64,000 nucleotides of DNA from positions 124,001-188,000 of the forward strand of contig JBPFEG010000083.1 in assembly GCA_051061015.1 (NCBI GenBank). The letters run 5' to 3'. This DNA comes from Methylomicrobium sp051061015 (GTDB lineage Bacteria > Pseudomonadota > Gammaproteobacteria > Methylococcales > Methylomonadaceae). The notes under the pieces are model-generated. The model ran no database searches. It worked only from the letters and a program-made list of their open reading frames with translations, and was not told the DNA's origin. Made by a program: the position numbers and the translations under genes. Shown here in pieces: positions 28,407-36,672 of this stretch (the first letter of the stretch is position 1; the number at the start of each line of letters is the position of its first letter).

Positions 28407-29420
28407 ATGAAAAGATCAGTTTCCCTTTTATTATCAAGCGTTTTAGGCCTGGCTTCACTTCCCGTATCGGCCGCCCTCATTAACAAAACCCTCTGTGTCG
28501 GTATGTTGAGCAAGTCATTGAGCGGTCAATCGGTCCCTTTCTGGGGTTATTACGATTGCAGCGGCGGCATGATGGGCGGGGGCGGTATGGGCGGCGGAGG
28601 CATGATGGGCAGCGCGAGCGTGCCGGGCCCGATCCTGGAAATTGGAGCGAACGATACGCTGAACCTGACGTTGAACGTGAACATGATGACGCCGCAGGAG
28701 TCGTTTCCCTATAACGGCCATACCGTTCATTTGCACGGAGCGGATGTGCAGACCGCCGAGGATGGCGTACCCGAGACGAACAATAATACCGTCACCGGCG
28801 ATACCTACACCTGGTCCCCTTCGGTCGGGCACGAGGGCAGTTACGCTTATCATTGCCATGTGCATACGGTCAAGCATCTGGAAATGGGCATGTACAGCGC
28901 GATCATCGTGCGCCCGCGCGATGCCTCCGGCAATTTTATGAACCGTCTGAATCAGAGTTCGGCAACGGCCTATGATTATTCGCAGGCGTATGTATTAAGT
29001 ACGGTCGATCCGGCTTATCATACCGCCACTGGGGATTCGACGGTTTTTGCCGACTACAATCCGAAGTATTTCCTGTTGTCCGGCAAGGAAGGTAAGACCA
29101 CCGGGGCGCCGGCGCTGACGCTGGCTGCCGCAAGGAATAAAAAAGTCGCGATCCGCCTGATCGGGATGCATTCGACCAACTCGACTTTTCAAATCAAGGA
29201 CACGGCCGGCAATCTGAAGCCTTTTACGGTCTATATTCGCGACGGACGCTCCCTGCCCATCCCGAAAACCGTAACCAGTTTCGATCTTTCGCCAGGGCAG
29301 AAGGCGGACTTGCTGGTGACTTTGCCTTCAACGTCGAGCACATGGTATCCGCAAGTGATCTATAAAAAGCTGCGCGATACCGCCCCTTACGCGACCGTGT
29401 ACGGCAAAATCACCTTTTAG
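28407..29420 (+). CDS. Two-domain multicopper oxidase-like protein, copper ligands in domain 1 only
   Basis: 337 aa with a signal peptide (MKRSVSLLLSSVLGLASLPV-SAA) and a Gly-Met-rich insert (residues 53-68) that may bind copper. Domain 1 (about 70-170) has GHTVHLHGADV (H105, H108, H110) and YHCHVHTVKHLEMGM (H149, C150, H151, H157, M162), giving a type 1 copper site plus half of a trinuclear cluster. Domain 2 (about 180-337) has the fold but only an isolated His (GMHSTNSTF) where HxH motifs are expected. Ligands complement those of the upstream protein. Type-C two-domain multicopper oxidases place type 1 copper in domain 1 and build the cluster between subunits, so an A/B heteromer is plausible. 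Confidence 0.88.
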   Translation: MKRSVSLLLSSVLGLASLPVSAALINKTLCVGMLSKSLSGQSVPFWGYYDCSGGMMGGGGMGGGGMMGSASVPGPILEIGANDTLNLTLNVNMMTPQESFPYNGHTVHLHGADVQTAEDGVPETNNNTVTGDTYTWSPSVGHEGSYAYHCHVHTVKHLEMGMYSAIIVRPRDASGNFMNRLNQSSATAYDYSQAYVLSTVDPAYHTATGDSTVFADYNPKYFLLSGKEGKTTGAPALTLAAARNKKVAIRLIGMHSTNSTFQIKDTAGNLKPFTVYIRDGRSLPIPKTVTSFDLSPGQKADLLVTLPSTSSTWYPQVIYKKLRDTAPYATVYGKITF

Positions 29421-29469
29421 CGAACCTTTGCTCGGCGGGACAGGAGGCGGAACTCGATCCCTAAGGTAG

Positions 29470-29494
29470 CGAACCGAGTTTGAAGCTCGGTTCG
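29470..29494. terminator. Hairpin between convergent cupredoxin and rof genes
   Basis: CGAACCGAG (29470-29478) and CTCGGTTCG (29486-29494) form a perfect 9-bp stem with a 7-base loop. It lies 50 bp after the cupredoxin gene and 18 bp beyond the end of rof. There is no T-run on either strand, so it may be a processing or stabilising structure more than a classical terminator. Confidence 0.5.
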
Positions 29495-29511
29495 GCCGGA
29501 GAGTAAATCGC

Positions 29512-29781
29512 TCATGCGAACGGGTGCTTAAATTCAACTTCTTTAAAAGACGCATTCGGAGTCAATGCGGTCATCTTGTGCAGCTGGGTCAGTTCAACCT
29601 CCTGCTTTTGCCCGTCGCTCTCGATCACTAAAAATTCGCGTTTTTCAGGAGAGGTAATCACATCGACCGCCTTGCCGTCGAGGATTTGGCCGCCTTTTAA
29701 TTCAAGTTCGACCCGATAGTGATGCATACACGCAATTTCGATGTAATCGTGAAGATCGCAGGAAATAATGTGTTCAGTCAT
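29512..29781 (-). CDS. rof: Rho-binding antiterminator Rof-like protein
   Basis: 89 aa from the ATG at 29781, chosen because AAGGAGA lies just upstream; the frame extends to 29883. The sequence ISCDLHDYIEIACMHHYRVE, then LELKGGQILDGKAVDV and EFLVIESDGQKQEVELTQLHKM, follows the pattern of E. coli Rof (YaeO), an Sm-like protein that binds Rho and inhibits termination. Lies 98 bp downstream of the HtrA-type protease gene on the same strand, so possibly one transcript. Confidence 0.85.
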   Translation of the reverse strand: MTEHIISCDLHDYIEIACMHHYRVELELKGGQILDGKAVDVITSPEKREFLVIESDGQKQEVELTQLHKMTALTPNASFKEVEFKHPFA

Positions 29782-29879
29782 GGTTATTCTCCTTTCAATG
29801 AGGTACTGAATGGTTTCTGCGGAGACTAAAAGTAAGACTAAAACAAGCCGTTTGAAGGCTGGGGCTTTACCCCGGCCGG

Positions 29880-30983
29880 TCAATAGGGCTGTACCCGCTT
29901 GACTATCACCGGTTTGCCGATCCGCGCCTTGACATTCCGTTCCTCACCGTTGCGCAGGATGTCCAGGCTGACCGTGTCGCCGACCTGCATCAAGGCGATC
30001 TGATTGTGCAGTTTGGTGGCGGATGCCACCGCTTGGTCATTGACAGCGATCACGACATCCCCTCGCTCTAGCCCCGCTTTTTCTGCCGCCGAGCCGGGAA
30101 CGATGCCGGCAATTACCGCCCCATGCTGTTGTTGAATTCCGAATGCTTTGGCTAGGGCAGGCGTCAGATCCTGGATTTGCACGCCGAGCTGCCCTCTCTG
30201 AATCTTGCCGAAATGGATGATCTGATTGGCCACTTGATTGGCCAGATTGATCGGAATCGCAAAACCGATCCCGACATTTCCGCCACTGGGGCCGAGGATC
30301 GCGGTATTGATGCCGATCAGCTCGCCTTGCAGATTGACCAGCGCGCCGCCCGAATTTCCGGGATTGATCGATGCATCGGTTTGAATAAAGTCTTCGTAAC
30401 CCTCGATGCCCAGGCTGGTGCGCCCTAAGGCGCTAACGATGCCGGAGGTGACGGTTTGTCCCAAACCGAAAGGACTGCCGATTGCGACCACGAAATCGCC
30501 GACCTGTAACTGATCGGAGTTGCCTTTTGGCAATTCGACCAGATTGCCGTTTTTGATCTGAATCAAGGCGATGTCGGTGGTTGGATCGCTGCCTACCAGT
30601 TTTGCTTCTATATTCTGACCATCCTGCAGGGTGACGGTGATCTTATCGGCTTTGTCGATCACATGGTTATTCGTAATAATGTAGCCTTTGCTCGCCTCAA
30701 TGATCACGCCCGAACCGAGGCTCTGCTGCTCCCGCTCCAAGGGCATATTCGGAATATCGAAAAACTGACGGAAAAACGGGTCCCTGAAGAGGGGGTTTTC
30801 TTCGAAGCTGATTCGCGTGCGAGTGGAAATGTTCACCACGCCGGGGACGACTTTCTTCAGCATTTCAGGCAGCGGATTATTCGCTAAAGGCAGAAAAGCC
30901 GCTGCATCGGCTTGCGATAAGCCTATTACAAGTATCGGTAACAGTATCACGGCTTGAAAAAAGCGGATGATTTTCGTTTTCAT
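29880..30983 (-). CDS. HtrA/Deg-family periplasmic serine protease with one PDZ domain
   Basis: 367 aa with an N-terminal signal or anchor (IIRFFQAVILLPILVIGLSQADA). The catalytic triad is H107 (TNNHVID), D137 (DPTTDIALIQI) and S211 (NPGNSGGAL). One PDZ domain follows (about 260-355, with GAVIAGIVPGSAAEKAGLERGDV). With a single PDZ it resembles DegS, but the cleavable-looking signal and the lack of a second PDZ leave DegS- versus DegQ-like function open. It degrades or senses misfolded envelope proteins. rof follows downstream. Confidence 0.93.
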   Translation of the reverse strand: MKTKIIRFFQAVILLPILVIGLSQADAAAFLPLANNPLPEMLKKVVPGVVNISTRTRISFEENPLFRDPFFRQFFDIPNMPLEREQQSLGSGVIIEASKGYIITNNHVIDKADKITVTLQDGQNIEAKLVGSDPTTDIALIQIKNGNLVELPKGNSDQLQVGDFVVAIGSPFGLGQTVTSGIVSALGRTSLGIEGYEDFIQTDASINPGNSGGALVNLQGELIGINTAILGPSGGNVGIGFAIPINLANQVANQIIHFGKIQRGQLGVQIQDLTPALAKAFGIQQQHGAVIAGIVPGSAAEKAGLERGDVVIAVNDQAVASATKLHNQIALMQVGDTVSLDILRNGEERNVKARIGKPVIVKRVQPY

Positions 30984-31439
30984 ATACTCGCTCCTTATAA
31001 ATTTACCGATGTCTGGAATTGACTCAGACTAGCTGATAACGCTTATCCGACGAGAATCTGTCGTGATTTTCGAGCATTTTGCCTCCTTCACCAAAAGCTT
31101 AATGCCGAAAAAGATTTATGCCTGTCCTAAGTAAACAATCCAGTTTTTCAACAGTTCAAAAATTTTGCGGTAGCCGTTAATTAAAGGGGGCTGGAGCAGT
31201 GTGCACTATAATTGAGCAACAATCGATAAATAACCAAGCGAAATATGGGTATTAGGGCGCTTTGGATCAGGCTTTAATTCGGCTTTAACCGGAAATACGG
31301 AATTCACCGAAACCGAACGGAACTTCTTTCTGAATACTGAGTTGAGCTTACGCTGCTTGGAGAAGGGCTTGATAGTTCAAGAGCCGTTTTTGAGATTGCT
31401 TGAGAGGGGTTTTTAACAATATTGGCATTAAAAATGCTT
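30984..31439. other. Intergenic region upstream of the protease gene
   Basis: About 455 bp, AT-rich, no gene recognised. It should hold the minus-strand promoter of the HtrA-type gene near 30990-31150. The right part leads into the small RNA candidate at 31440-31536. Confidence 0.4.
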
Positions 31440-31536
31440 ACAACGTAATGAACTCTATTAATTCAGAGTAGTTATCTTTCTCCTCCGATGCGTTTATGAT
31501 GCTGGCGCTTAATCGATCAGGTTAAGCGCCTTTTTT
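31440..31536 (+). ncRNA. Candidate small RNA ending in an intrinsic terminator
   Basis: A strong plus-strand terminator at 31504-31536 has no upstream plus-strand gene. Just before it lie a small hairpin (ACTCT / AGAGT, 31452-31469) and an unpaired CU-rich stretch (CTTTCTCCTCC, about 31486-31495) that could pair with Shine-Dalgarno sequences. A TTGGCA box at about 31422 may be a -35, but no good -10 follows at proper distance. The layout of hairpin, CU-rich single strand, terminator is that of trans-acting bacterial small RNAs. Start is a guess. Confidence 0.35.
31504..31536 (+). terminator. Rho-independent terminator, plus strand
   Basis: GGCGCTTAA (31504-31512) and TTAAGCGCC (31522-31530) form a perfect 9-bp stem with a 9-base loop, followed by TTTTTT. 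On the minus strand no T-run follows, so it does not serve the quinone oxidoreductase gene that ends at 31572. Confidence 0.85.
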
Positions 31537-31571
31537 ATTCGTATCGGCCGTCGGTTCTGGCACGCACGAAA

Positions 31572-32567
31572 CTACAACGTCAATACGATTTTTCCTTGCG
31601 TGTGGCCGGCTTCAATCCGTTTGTGCGCTTCGGCGGCGTCTTTCAGTGCCATTTGTTCGCCGAGGTGAATTTTCAGGCGGCCTTGATCGAACCAGGTTGC
31701 GCATTGGTCCAGCATCGCAATCTGTTTGTCTCGGGCCTCGTGCAAATCCCGTAGCATCGGCGTCAGCATCAGTTCGAACCCGATTAACAGATTCCTGATT
31801 CTTGCTTCGCCCCAGTTTAGTGCGCCGGGATCGAGGATTGTGATCAGGCGTCCGAAATGCGCAGTGACTGGAATACTTTGCTCAAAGACTGACGGTCCGA
31901 CCGTATCGAATACCAGATCGCAGCCTTTACCGCCGGTCAATTGGTTAACCTTATCGGTAAATCCTCCTTCTGTTTTGTAATCGATCGCCTCGTCCGCGCC
32001 CAGCGCTTTGACGAAATCGGCTTTTTCTTTTGAACTGACTGTCGTAATCACGCGCGCGCCTTTCAGTTTTGCCAGTTGAATCGCGACATGGCCGACGCCG
32101 CCCGCCCCCGCATGGATCAGCACGCTCTGGCCCGCCTTGAGGCCGCCCCGGTCATAAAGAGCGCCCCAGGCAGTAATCAACACCAGAGGGGCGGCTGCGG
32201 CTTCGGCAAATGACAGAGACATTGGCATTAAGGCAGCCCAGCGTTGATCCAGCACCGTGTAGTCGGCATAGTTGCCTTGCTCGCGGCCGAGTCCGCCATG
32301 ACAGAACCAGACTTTATCGCCGGGCTTGAAACGGTCCACCGCCGAACCGACTTCAACGACTTCGCCCGCCCCGTCGCAGCCCAGTACCGTAGGCAGCGGA
32401 TTTGGAAAAAACACGCCCTTTTGGCGGACTTTCGTATCGATCGGATTGACGCCAGCCGCATGCAATCTGACCTTGATTTCGGTCGGCGCAGTAATTTGGG
32501 GTTCGTCAATTTCGCTGAATGACAAAACTTCGGTTCCGCCGACGGCGGTCATTAACATGGCTTTCAT
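31572..32567 (-). CDS. Zinc-independent quinone oxidoreductase (MDR family)
   Basis: 331 aa. The sequence MKAMLMTAVGGTEVLSFSEI is a typical start of the QOR/zeta-crystallin branch of the medium-chain dehydrogenases; VLGCDGAGEVVEVG and VLIHAGAGGVGHVAIQLAKL give the NADPH-binding Rossmann fold. The structural and catalytic zinc ligands of alcohol dehydrogenases are not evident. It would reduce quinones or enones with NADPH. Single gene, 28 bp downstream of nspC on the same strand, so possibly in the nspC transcript. Confidence 0.9.
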   Translation of the reverse strand: MKAMLMTAVGGTEVLSFSEIDEPQITAPTEIKVRLHAAGVNPIDTKVRQKGVFFPNPLPTVLGCDGAGEVVEVGSAVDRFKPGDKVWFCHGGLGREQGNYADYTVLDQRWAALMPMSLSFAEAAAAPLVLITAWGALYDRGGLKAGQSVLIHAGAGGVGHVAIQLAKLKGARVITTVSSKEKADFVKALGADEAIDYKTEGGFTDKVNQLTGGKGCDLVFDTVGPSVFEQSIPVTAHFGRLITILDPGALNWGEARIRNLLIGFELMLTPMLRDLHEARDKQIAMLDQCATWFDQGRLKIHLGEQMALKDAAEAHKRIEAGHTQGKIVLTL

Positions 32568-32595
32568 GGGAACTCCTCTGGACTAATGATGAATC

Positions 32596-33783
32596 TCAGG
32601 CTATCGAAGCGGTTTTTTCCGCGGCAGCCGATAAATCCCGCCCGCAACGCCATTGGCTGCGGAAATCTTCATAACTAAACTGCTTTATGCACTCCAATCT
32701 GCTGCCGTCGTCGACAATATAAATATCGGGCAGATTGTAGCCGTTGAAACGGTTCGCCTTGATCAGACTGTAGGCACCGACGTTTTTGAACACGACCTTG
32801 TCGCCAGTCGCAGGCGGCGCCTCGAACCGGTATTCTCCGAACAGATCGCCGGCCAGGCAGGTGCTGCCGGCAAGAATAACCGGATAGCTGCCTTGCGGCG
32901 CATGTTCGGCCAGTTCTGGGCGGCGCTGGTACTCGAAGACTTCCGGGTGATGATTGACGCTGGTATCCAGAATCGCGATGGTCTTGCCGTCGCTGGCAAA
33001 CACATCCAGTACCGTCGCGACCAGATGGCCTGCATTGCTGACCACCGCTTTGCCGGGTTCGATATAGACTTTTACGCCGTAGCAGGTTTTGAGCCTTAGG
33101 ACGCCCTCGATGAACGGCTGATGATCGGTTATCCGGTCGTAGAGATAACCGCCGCCGAGGTTGATCCAGTCCAGCTGGTCAAGCCGGTTGCCCACACACG
33201 CTTCAATCTTTTGCAGCGTTCCGGTCAGTGTCGTATAAGCGGTCGCGGAAAAGCTGTTATGGATATGCAGACCTTCAATGCCTTTCCATGATGCAAGGTT
33301 TTCCAGGTCCTCGATCCCGACGCCGAGCTTGGAATGCGGACGGCAAGGATCGAAGCGACTATCGTCCAGCCCGGATAATTTCGGGTTGATTCGCAATCCC
33401 CCCGATATCTTTCCGTTAAAAGCCGGCATAAAGCGGTGAAACTGGCTCAGCGAATTGAAAGCGATATGGCTGCAATGTGCGCTTAAAGCCTCTATTTCAT
33501 CGGGCCGGATGCCGGGGGTTGTCAAATGCACGCTTCCCGACTGCTGCAAAATTTCTTGTGCAAGCCTGGCCTCGAACAGTGAGCTGACCGAGAAGCCGTC
33601 AACAAACCGGCTTGCTTCCTCTAAAACCCACGACAGGGGCAGCGATTTGATCGAGTATAAAATCCGGACGCCGCACTGGGTTTTTAATGCGGACAGGGTC
33701 TCCAAATTCTCCAGGAGGGTATCGCGATCGATCACGAAGGCGGGCGAGGTGGGCAGCTGCGCCTTGATTGCAGTCAAATTCAT
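32596..33783 (-). CDS. nspC: Carboxynorspermidine decarboxylase
   Basis: 395 aa, fold-type III PLP decarboxylase of the NspC type. The PLP lysine is K46 in RILYSIKSLPL, and LHIHNSFSATAYTTL, GGGYLY, YIEPGKAVV and a C-terminal GAYSLIKANRFNGY complete the alanine-racemase-like barrel. It makes norspermidine or spermidine from the carboxy precursor. The partner carboxynorspermidine synthase gene is not in the window. Its start codon overlaps the stop of the 5-formyl-THF cyclo-ligase gene by 4 bp. Confidence 0.92.
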   Translation of the reverse strand: MNLTAIKAQLPTSPAFVIDRDTLLENLETLSALKTQCGVRILYSIKSLPLSWVLEEASRFVDGFSVSSLFEARLAQEILQQSGSVHLTTPGIRPDEIEALSAHCSHIAFNSLSQFHRFMPAFNGKISGGLRINPKLSGLDDSRFDPCRPHSKLGVGIEDLENLASWKGIEGLHIHNSFSATAYTTLTGTLQKIEACVGNRLDQLDWINLGGGYLYDRITDHQPFIEGVLRLKTCYGVKVYIEPGKAVVSNAGHLVATVLDVFASDGKTIAILDTSVNHHPEVFEYQRRPELAEHAPQGSYPVILAGSTCLAGDLFGEYRFEAPPATGDKVVFKNVGAYSLIKANRFNGYNLPDIYIVDDGSRLECIKQFSYEDFRSQWRCGRDLSAAAEKTASIA

Positions 33784-34388
33784 CGCGCAGATCGGCGGCC
33801 TTTACCGGGATAACTATTTTTTTCGGTAATCACAAAATCCATTGGGATGTCATGCGCTTCCATTTCGATCCGGTCGAATAACTGAGCTTCAAAACAGATG
33901 CCGTATAAAACCGTATCTTTTCTGACCCGGCTCAGCAGGCGGTCATAATAGCCTGCTCCGTTACCGAGACGCCCGCCATTCCGGTCGAAAGCGACGCCCG
34001 GAACGATGATCAGGTCAAGCTCGGAAGGCGGCACTTCCTTGCCTGTTTCGCCCCAACGCGATCGCGGTGGTTCCGGAATCTTCCACATGCCGGGCGCCAA
34101 TTCGGAAAAATCCTTCAGATGCCACAGGCCGAGTTTGCGCTGGCCGCGTTCGTCCTCGGTGCAATAGGGAATCACGATGCGTTTGCGGCTTTCCAGTTCG
34201 TCGCGTATCGTCGGCAGCGTTCTGACTTCGGATTTGCAGCCGATATACCACATTACGGTAGATGCCTCTTGATAGCCGGTTTGCGCGAGGATATGCGCGC
34301 AGATGTTTGCGCTGAGCGCATCCTTGTCGGTCTGCCGATCGCGCGCCTGATAGGCGGCGCGCCGCTGTTGAGCTTTACTGGAAGGCAT
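33780..34388 (-). CDS. 5-formyltetrahydrofolate cyclo-ligase
   Basis: 202 aa. The family signature is complete: MWYIGCKSEVRT, RIVIPYCTEDE, ELDLIIVPGVAFDRNGGRLGNGAGYYDRLL and GICFEAQLF. It converts 5-formyl-THF to 5,10-methenyl-THF with ATP, recycling a storage folate. Its gene lies first in a unit with nspC, and the divergent mtdB genes start 134 bp away, giving a one-carbon theme. Confidence 0.93.
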   Translation of the reverse strand: MPSSKAQQRRAAYQARDRQTDKDALSANICAHILAQTGYQEASTVMWYIGCKSEVRTLPTIRDELESRKRIVIPYCTEDERGQRKLGLWHLKDFSELAPGMWKIPEPPRSRWGETGKEVPPSELDLIIVPGVAFDRNGGRLGNGAGYYDRLLSRVRKDTVLYGICFEAQLFDRIEMEAHDIPMDFVITEKNSYPGKGRRSAR

Positions 34389-34521
34389 GATCCCTGATGA
34401 CTTTGCGTAAACGGATGATCATACACAAATTCGGGGCTATTTTGAATTGGATCGCTGCTATCCGCTGTTTTTGCCGATCAAATTCTTTTATACTTGTTGG
34501 TTATTTAAGTAAGGGGATATC

Positions 34522-35430
34522 ATGGAAAAACCGTTTATTCTACACATGTTAACAACCGCCAAAAATTTAAGCCCGTTCGACGTCAATATGGCGATGGATG
34601 CTGGCTGGGTTTCGGCCGTGCCTTATATCAATGTCGAGCCGAGCGAAGTGCAGGGGCTGGTTCAGGATGCGATCTTTTCCCGCAGCGCGAAAAATTTGAA
34701 GCGCACCGGCATTTTTATCGGCGGACGCGACACCAAACAAGCGATGGACATGCTCAAGATAGCCAAACGCTCGATGGTTCCGCCTTTTGAGGTTTCCGTG
34801 TTTGCGGATCCGAGCGGTGCATTCACGACGGCAGCCGGCATGGTGGCGGCGGTCGAGCGCGAACTGATCGCCAAATTCAATACCACGCTGGAAGGTAAAA
34901 ACATTCTGGCGCTTGGCGGGACAGGCCCGGTCGGGCAAGCCGCGGCGGTGATTGCCGCACGCGCCGGCGCCCATGTCAGAATCATCGGTCGCCAGCTTGA
35001 TAGAGCGCAAGGCGTAGCGGACATGTGCAGCAATGAATTCGGCGAAGGCCAAATCCAAATCACCGCAGGCGCCGATGCGGATAAGGCGGAATACATCAAA
35101 ACCGCGGATGTGGTATTTGCGACCGGCGCGGCCGGCATTGAGCTGCTGAGTGCGCAATTGATCGCTTCGGCGCCGCAGTTGAAAGTCGCCGCCGACGTGA
35201 ACGCGGTGCCGCCGGCGGGTATTGCAGGCGTCGATGCGTTCCATAACGGTACGCCGATCGCCGGTTCGATCAGCGGCGCGGTCGGTATCGGAGCGCTCGC
35301 GATCGGTAATGTGAAGTATCAGGCGCAGAACCGGCTTTTGAAAAAAATGATCAGCACCGAAAAGCCGGTTTATCTGCATTTCGAGCATGCTTTCGAAGTG
35401 GCGCGGGAATATATCAAGGCCAACCCGTAA
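34522..35430 (+). CDS. mtdB: NAD(P)-dependent methylene-tetrahydromethanopterin dehydrogenase, copy 1
   Basis: 302 aa. The N-terminal HMLTTAKNLSPFDVNMAMDAGW, the QDAIFSRSA and FIGGRD motifs and DPSGAFTTAAGMVAAVEREL match MtdB; the nucleotide-binding loop is ALGGTGPVGQAAAV, and VAADVNAVPPAGIAGVD closes the active site. It oxidises methylene-H4MPT to methenyl-H4MPT in formaldehyde oxidation. A good AGGGGAT ribosome site precedes the ATG. A second, diverged copy follows after 203 bp. Confidence 0.93.
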   Translation: MEKPFILHMLTTAKNLSPFDVNMAMDAGWVSAVPYINVEPSEVQGLVQDAIFSRSAKNLKRTGIFIGGRDTKQAMDMLKIAKRSMVPPFEVSVFADPSGAFTTAAGMVAAVERELIAKFNTTLEGKNILALGGTGPVGQAAAVIAARAGAHVRIIGRQLDRAQGVADMCSNEFGEGQIQITAGADADKAEYIKTADVVFATGAAGIELLSAQLIASAPQLKVAADVNAVPPAGIAGVDAFHNGTPIAGSISGAVGIGALAIGNVKYQAQNRLLKKMISTEKPVYLHFEHAFEVAREYIKANP

Positions 35431-35461
35431 CGTCACTGATGGAAGCTGGGAAATCAAGAGA

Positions 35462-35492
35462 ATACCCGGCTTCCGACCCGCACGCCGGGTAT
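35462..35492. repeat. Hairpin between the two mtdB copies
   Basis: ATACCCGGC (35462-35470) and GCCGGGTAT (35484-35492) form a perfect 9-bp stem with a 13-base loop, 32 bp after the first mtdB. No T-run follows on the plus strand, so it may be a processing or stabilising hairpin that sets different levels for the two genes. Confidence 0.6.
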
Positions 35493-35633
35493 CTGTTCAA
35501 TCCGGCGTAGCGTGGGGCTCCTCTACCGCCTTCCCGTCTGTGGGCCGATCTGCTTGCGCAAACAAAGGCGCTCTTTATCTTTTGCCCGTTCCCTTTTATA
35601 TTAAGCCTACCTGCAACAAATCAAGGATTAGCG

Positions 35634-36539
35634 ATGGAAAAACGCAGCATACTTCACATGCTTGACCCGATGCCTAACAATAGCCCGTTCGATATCAACA
35701 TGGCGGTGGATGCCGGGTTCGATGTATTGATGCCGTACAGCAACGTCAAGCTGGACAGCGTGAATGGACTGACTCAGGACGCGATTTTTTCGCGGGGACC
35801 TGCCGGCGTCAAGCGTACCGCGATGTTCATCGGTGGGCGCGACATTGGGCTGGCGATTGACATGCTTGCCGCCTGCAAGCGGGCGATGGTGCCGCCGTTC
35901 GAAATTTCGGTGTTGGCCGACCCGAGCGGCGCCTTTACGACCGCCGCTGCGTTGGTTGCCTGTGTCGAGAAGGAACTGACGGCCAAGCACGGCAAGTCGT
36001 TTAAGGAGTGCAAGGCCCTGGTTTTCGGAGGCACCGGCGCGGTCGGCATCACGACCGGAGTAATTGCCTCTTTAGCCGGGCTCGATGTGGCGATCGTCGA
36101 TCATTTGTCGATCGAGACCGCGAACGAAATTGCCGCGGCGTATAACCGCCGCTTCGGTTGTCATCTGAAGGGCGCATTTGCCGGTTCAGACACGGAAAAA
36201 GCCGAATTGGTCGCCGATGTCGATATTGTTTTCTGTACCGCGAAAGCCGGTGTACAGGTATTGAACGCCGGTGTGTTGAAGGCCGCGAAAAACTTGAAAG
36301 TCGCCGCCGATATCAATGCGGTGCCGCCGCTCGGTATCGAGGGAGTCAAGCGTAGCCATTTCGGTGAACCTCTGGCGCATGCGGAACAGGCGCCCGGCGC
36401 GGTCGGGATTGGCGCGCTGGCGGTAGGGGACGTCAAATACAAACTGCAAAACAAACTGTTGAGGTTACTGCTGGAGACTGAGCAGCCGTTGTATCTGGAT
36501 TTCAGGGAAGCGTTTGCGAAGGCGAGGGAACTGGTTTAA
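35634..36539 (+). CDS. Methylene-tetrahydromethanopterin dehydrogenase paralog, copy 2
   Basis: 301 aa, same family as the previous gene but only about half identical by eye. It keeps ILHMLDPMPNNSPFDINMAV, the QDAIFSRGP and FIGGRD motifs, DPSGAFTTAAALVACVEKEL, the nucleotide loop VFGGTGAVGITTGV and VAADINAVPPLGIEGVK. Residues after the nucleotide loop, which decide NAD versus NADP preference, differ strongly between the two copies, so the pair may differ in cofactor use. Own ribosome site AAGGATT. Confidence 0.9.
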   Translation: MEKRSILHMLDPMPNNSPFDINMAVDAGFDVLMPYSNVKLDSVNGLTQDAIFSRGPAGVKRTAMFIGGRDIGLAIDMLAACKRAMVPPFEISVLADPSGAFTTAAALVACVEKELTAKHGKSFKECKALVFGGTGAVGITTGVIASLAGLDVAIVDHLSIETANEIAAAYNRRFGCHLKGAFAGSDTEKAELVADVDIVFCTAKAGVQVLNAGVLKAAKNLKVAADINAVPPLGIEGVKRSHFGEPLAHAEQAPGAVGIGALAVGDVKYKLQNKLLRLLLETEQPLYLDFREAFAKARELV

Positions 36540-36623
36540 GAACCGCCTGGCAGGGAAGGCGAGCGGGAGCGAAACCGGCCTCAAGGTGTGCATGGATGTA
36601 AAGCCGGCAGCGGAGCACATATT

Positions 36624-36649
36624 AAAACCGGGCGCCAACCGGCGCCCGG
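36624..36649 (-). terminator. Rho-independent terminator of the ribosomal protein operon
   Basis: On the minus strand CCGGGCGCC-GGTT-GGCGCCCGG (36628-36649 region) is a perfect 9-bp GC stem followed by TTTTAAT. It sits 24 bp after rplI and would also stop plus-strand read-through from mtdB copy 2. Confidence 0.85.
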
Positions 36650-36672
36650 CAAAGATCGGTAGAAACCGTTTC

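Noticed and set aside
34567..35457. 296-codon minus-strand ORF
   Set aside because: Antisense shadow of the first mtdB; composition is His/Arg-rich in the way of shadow frames.
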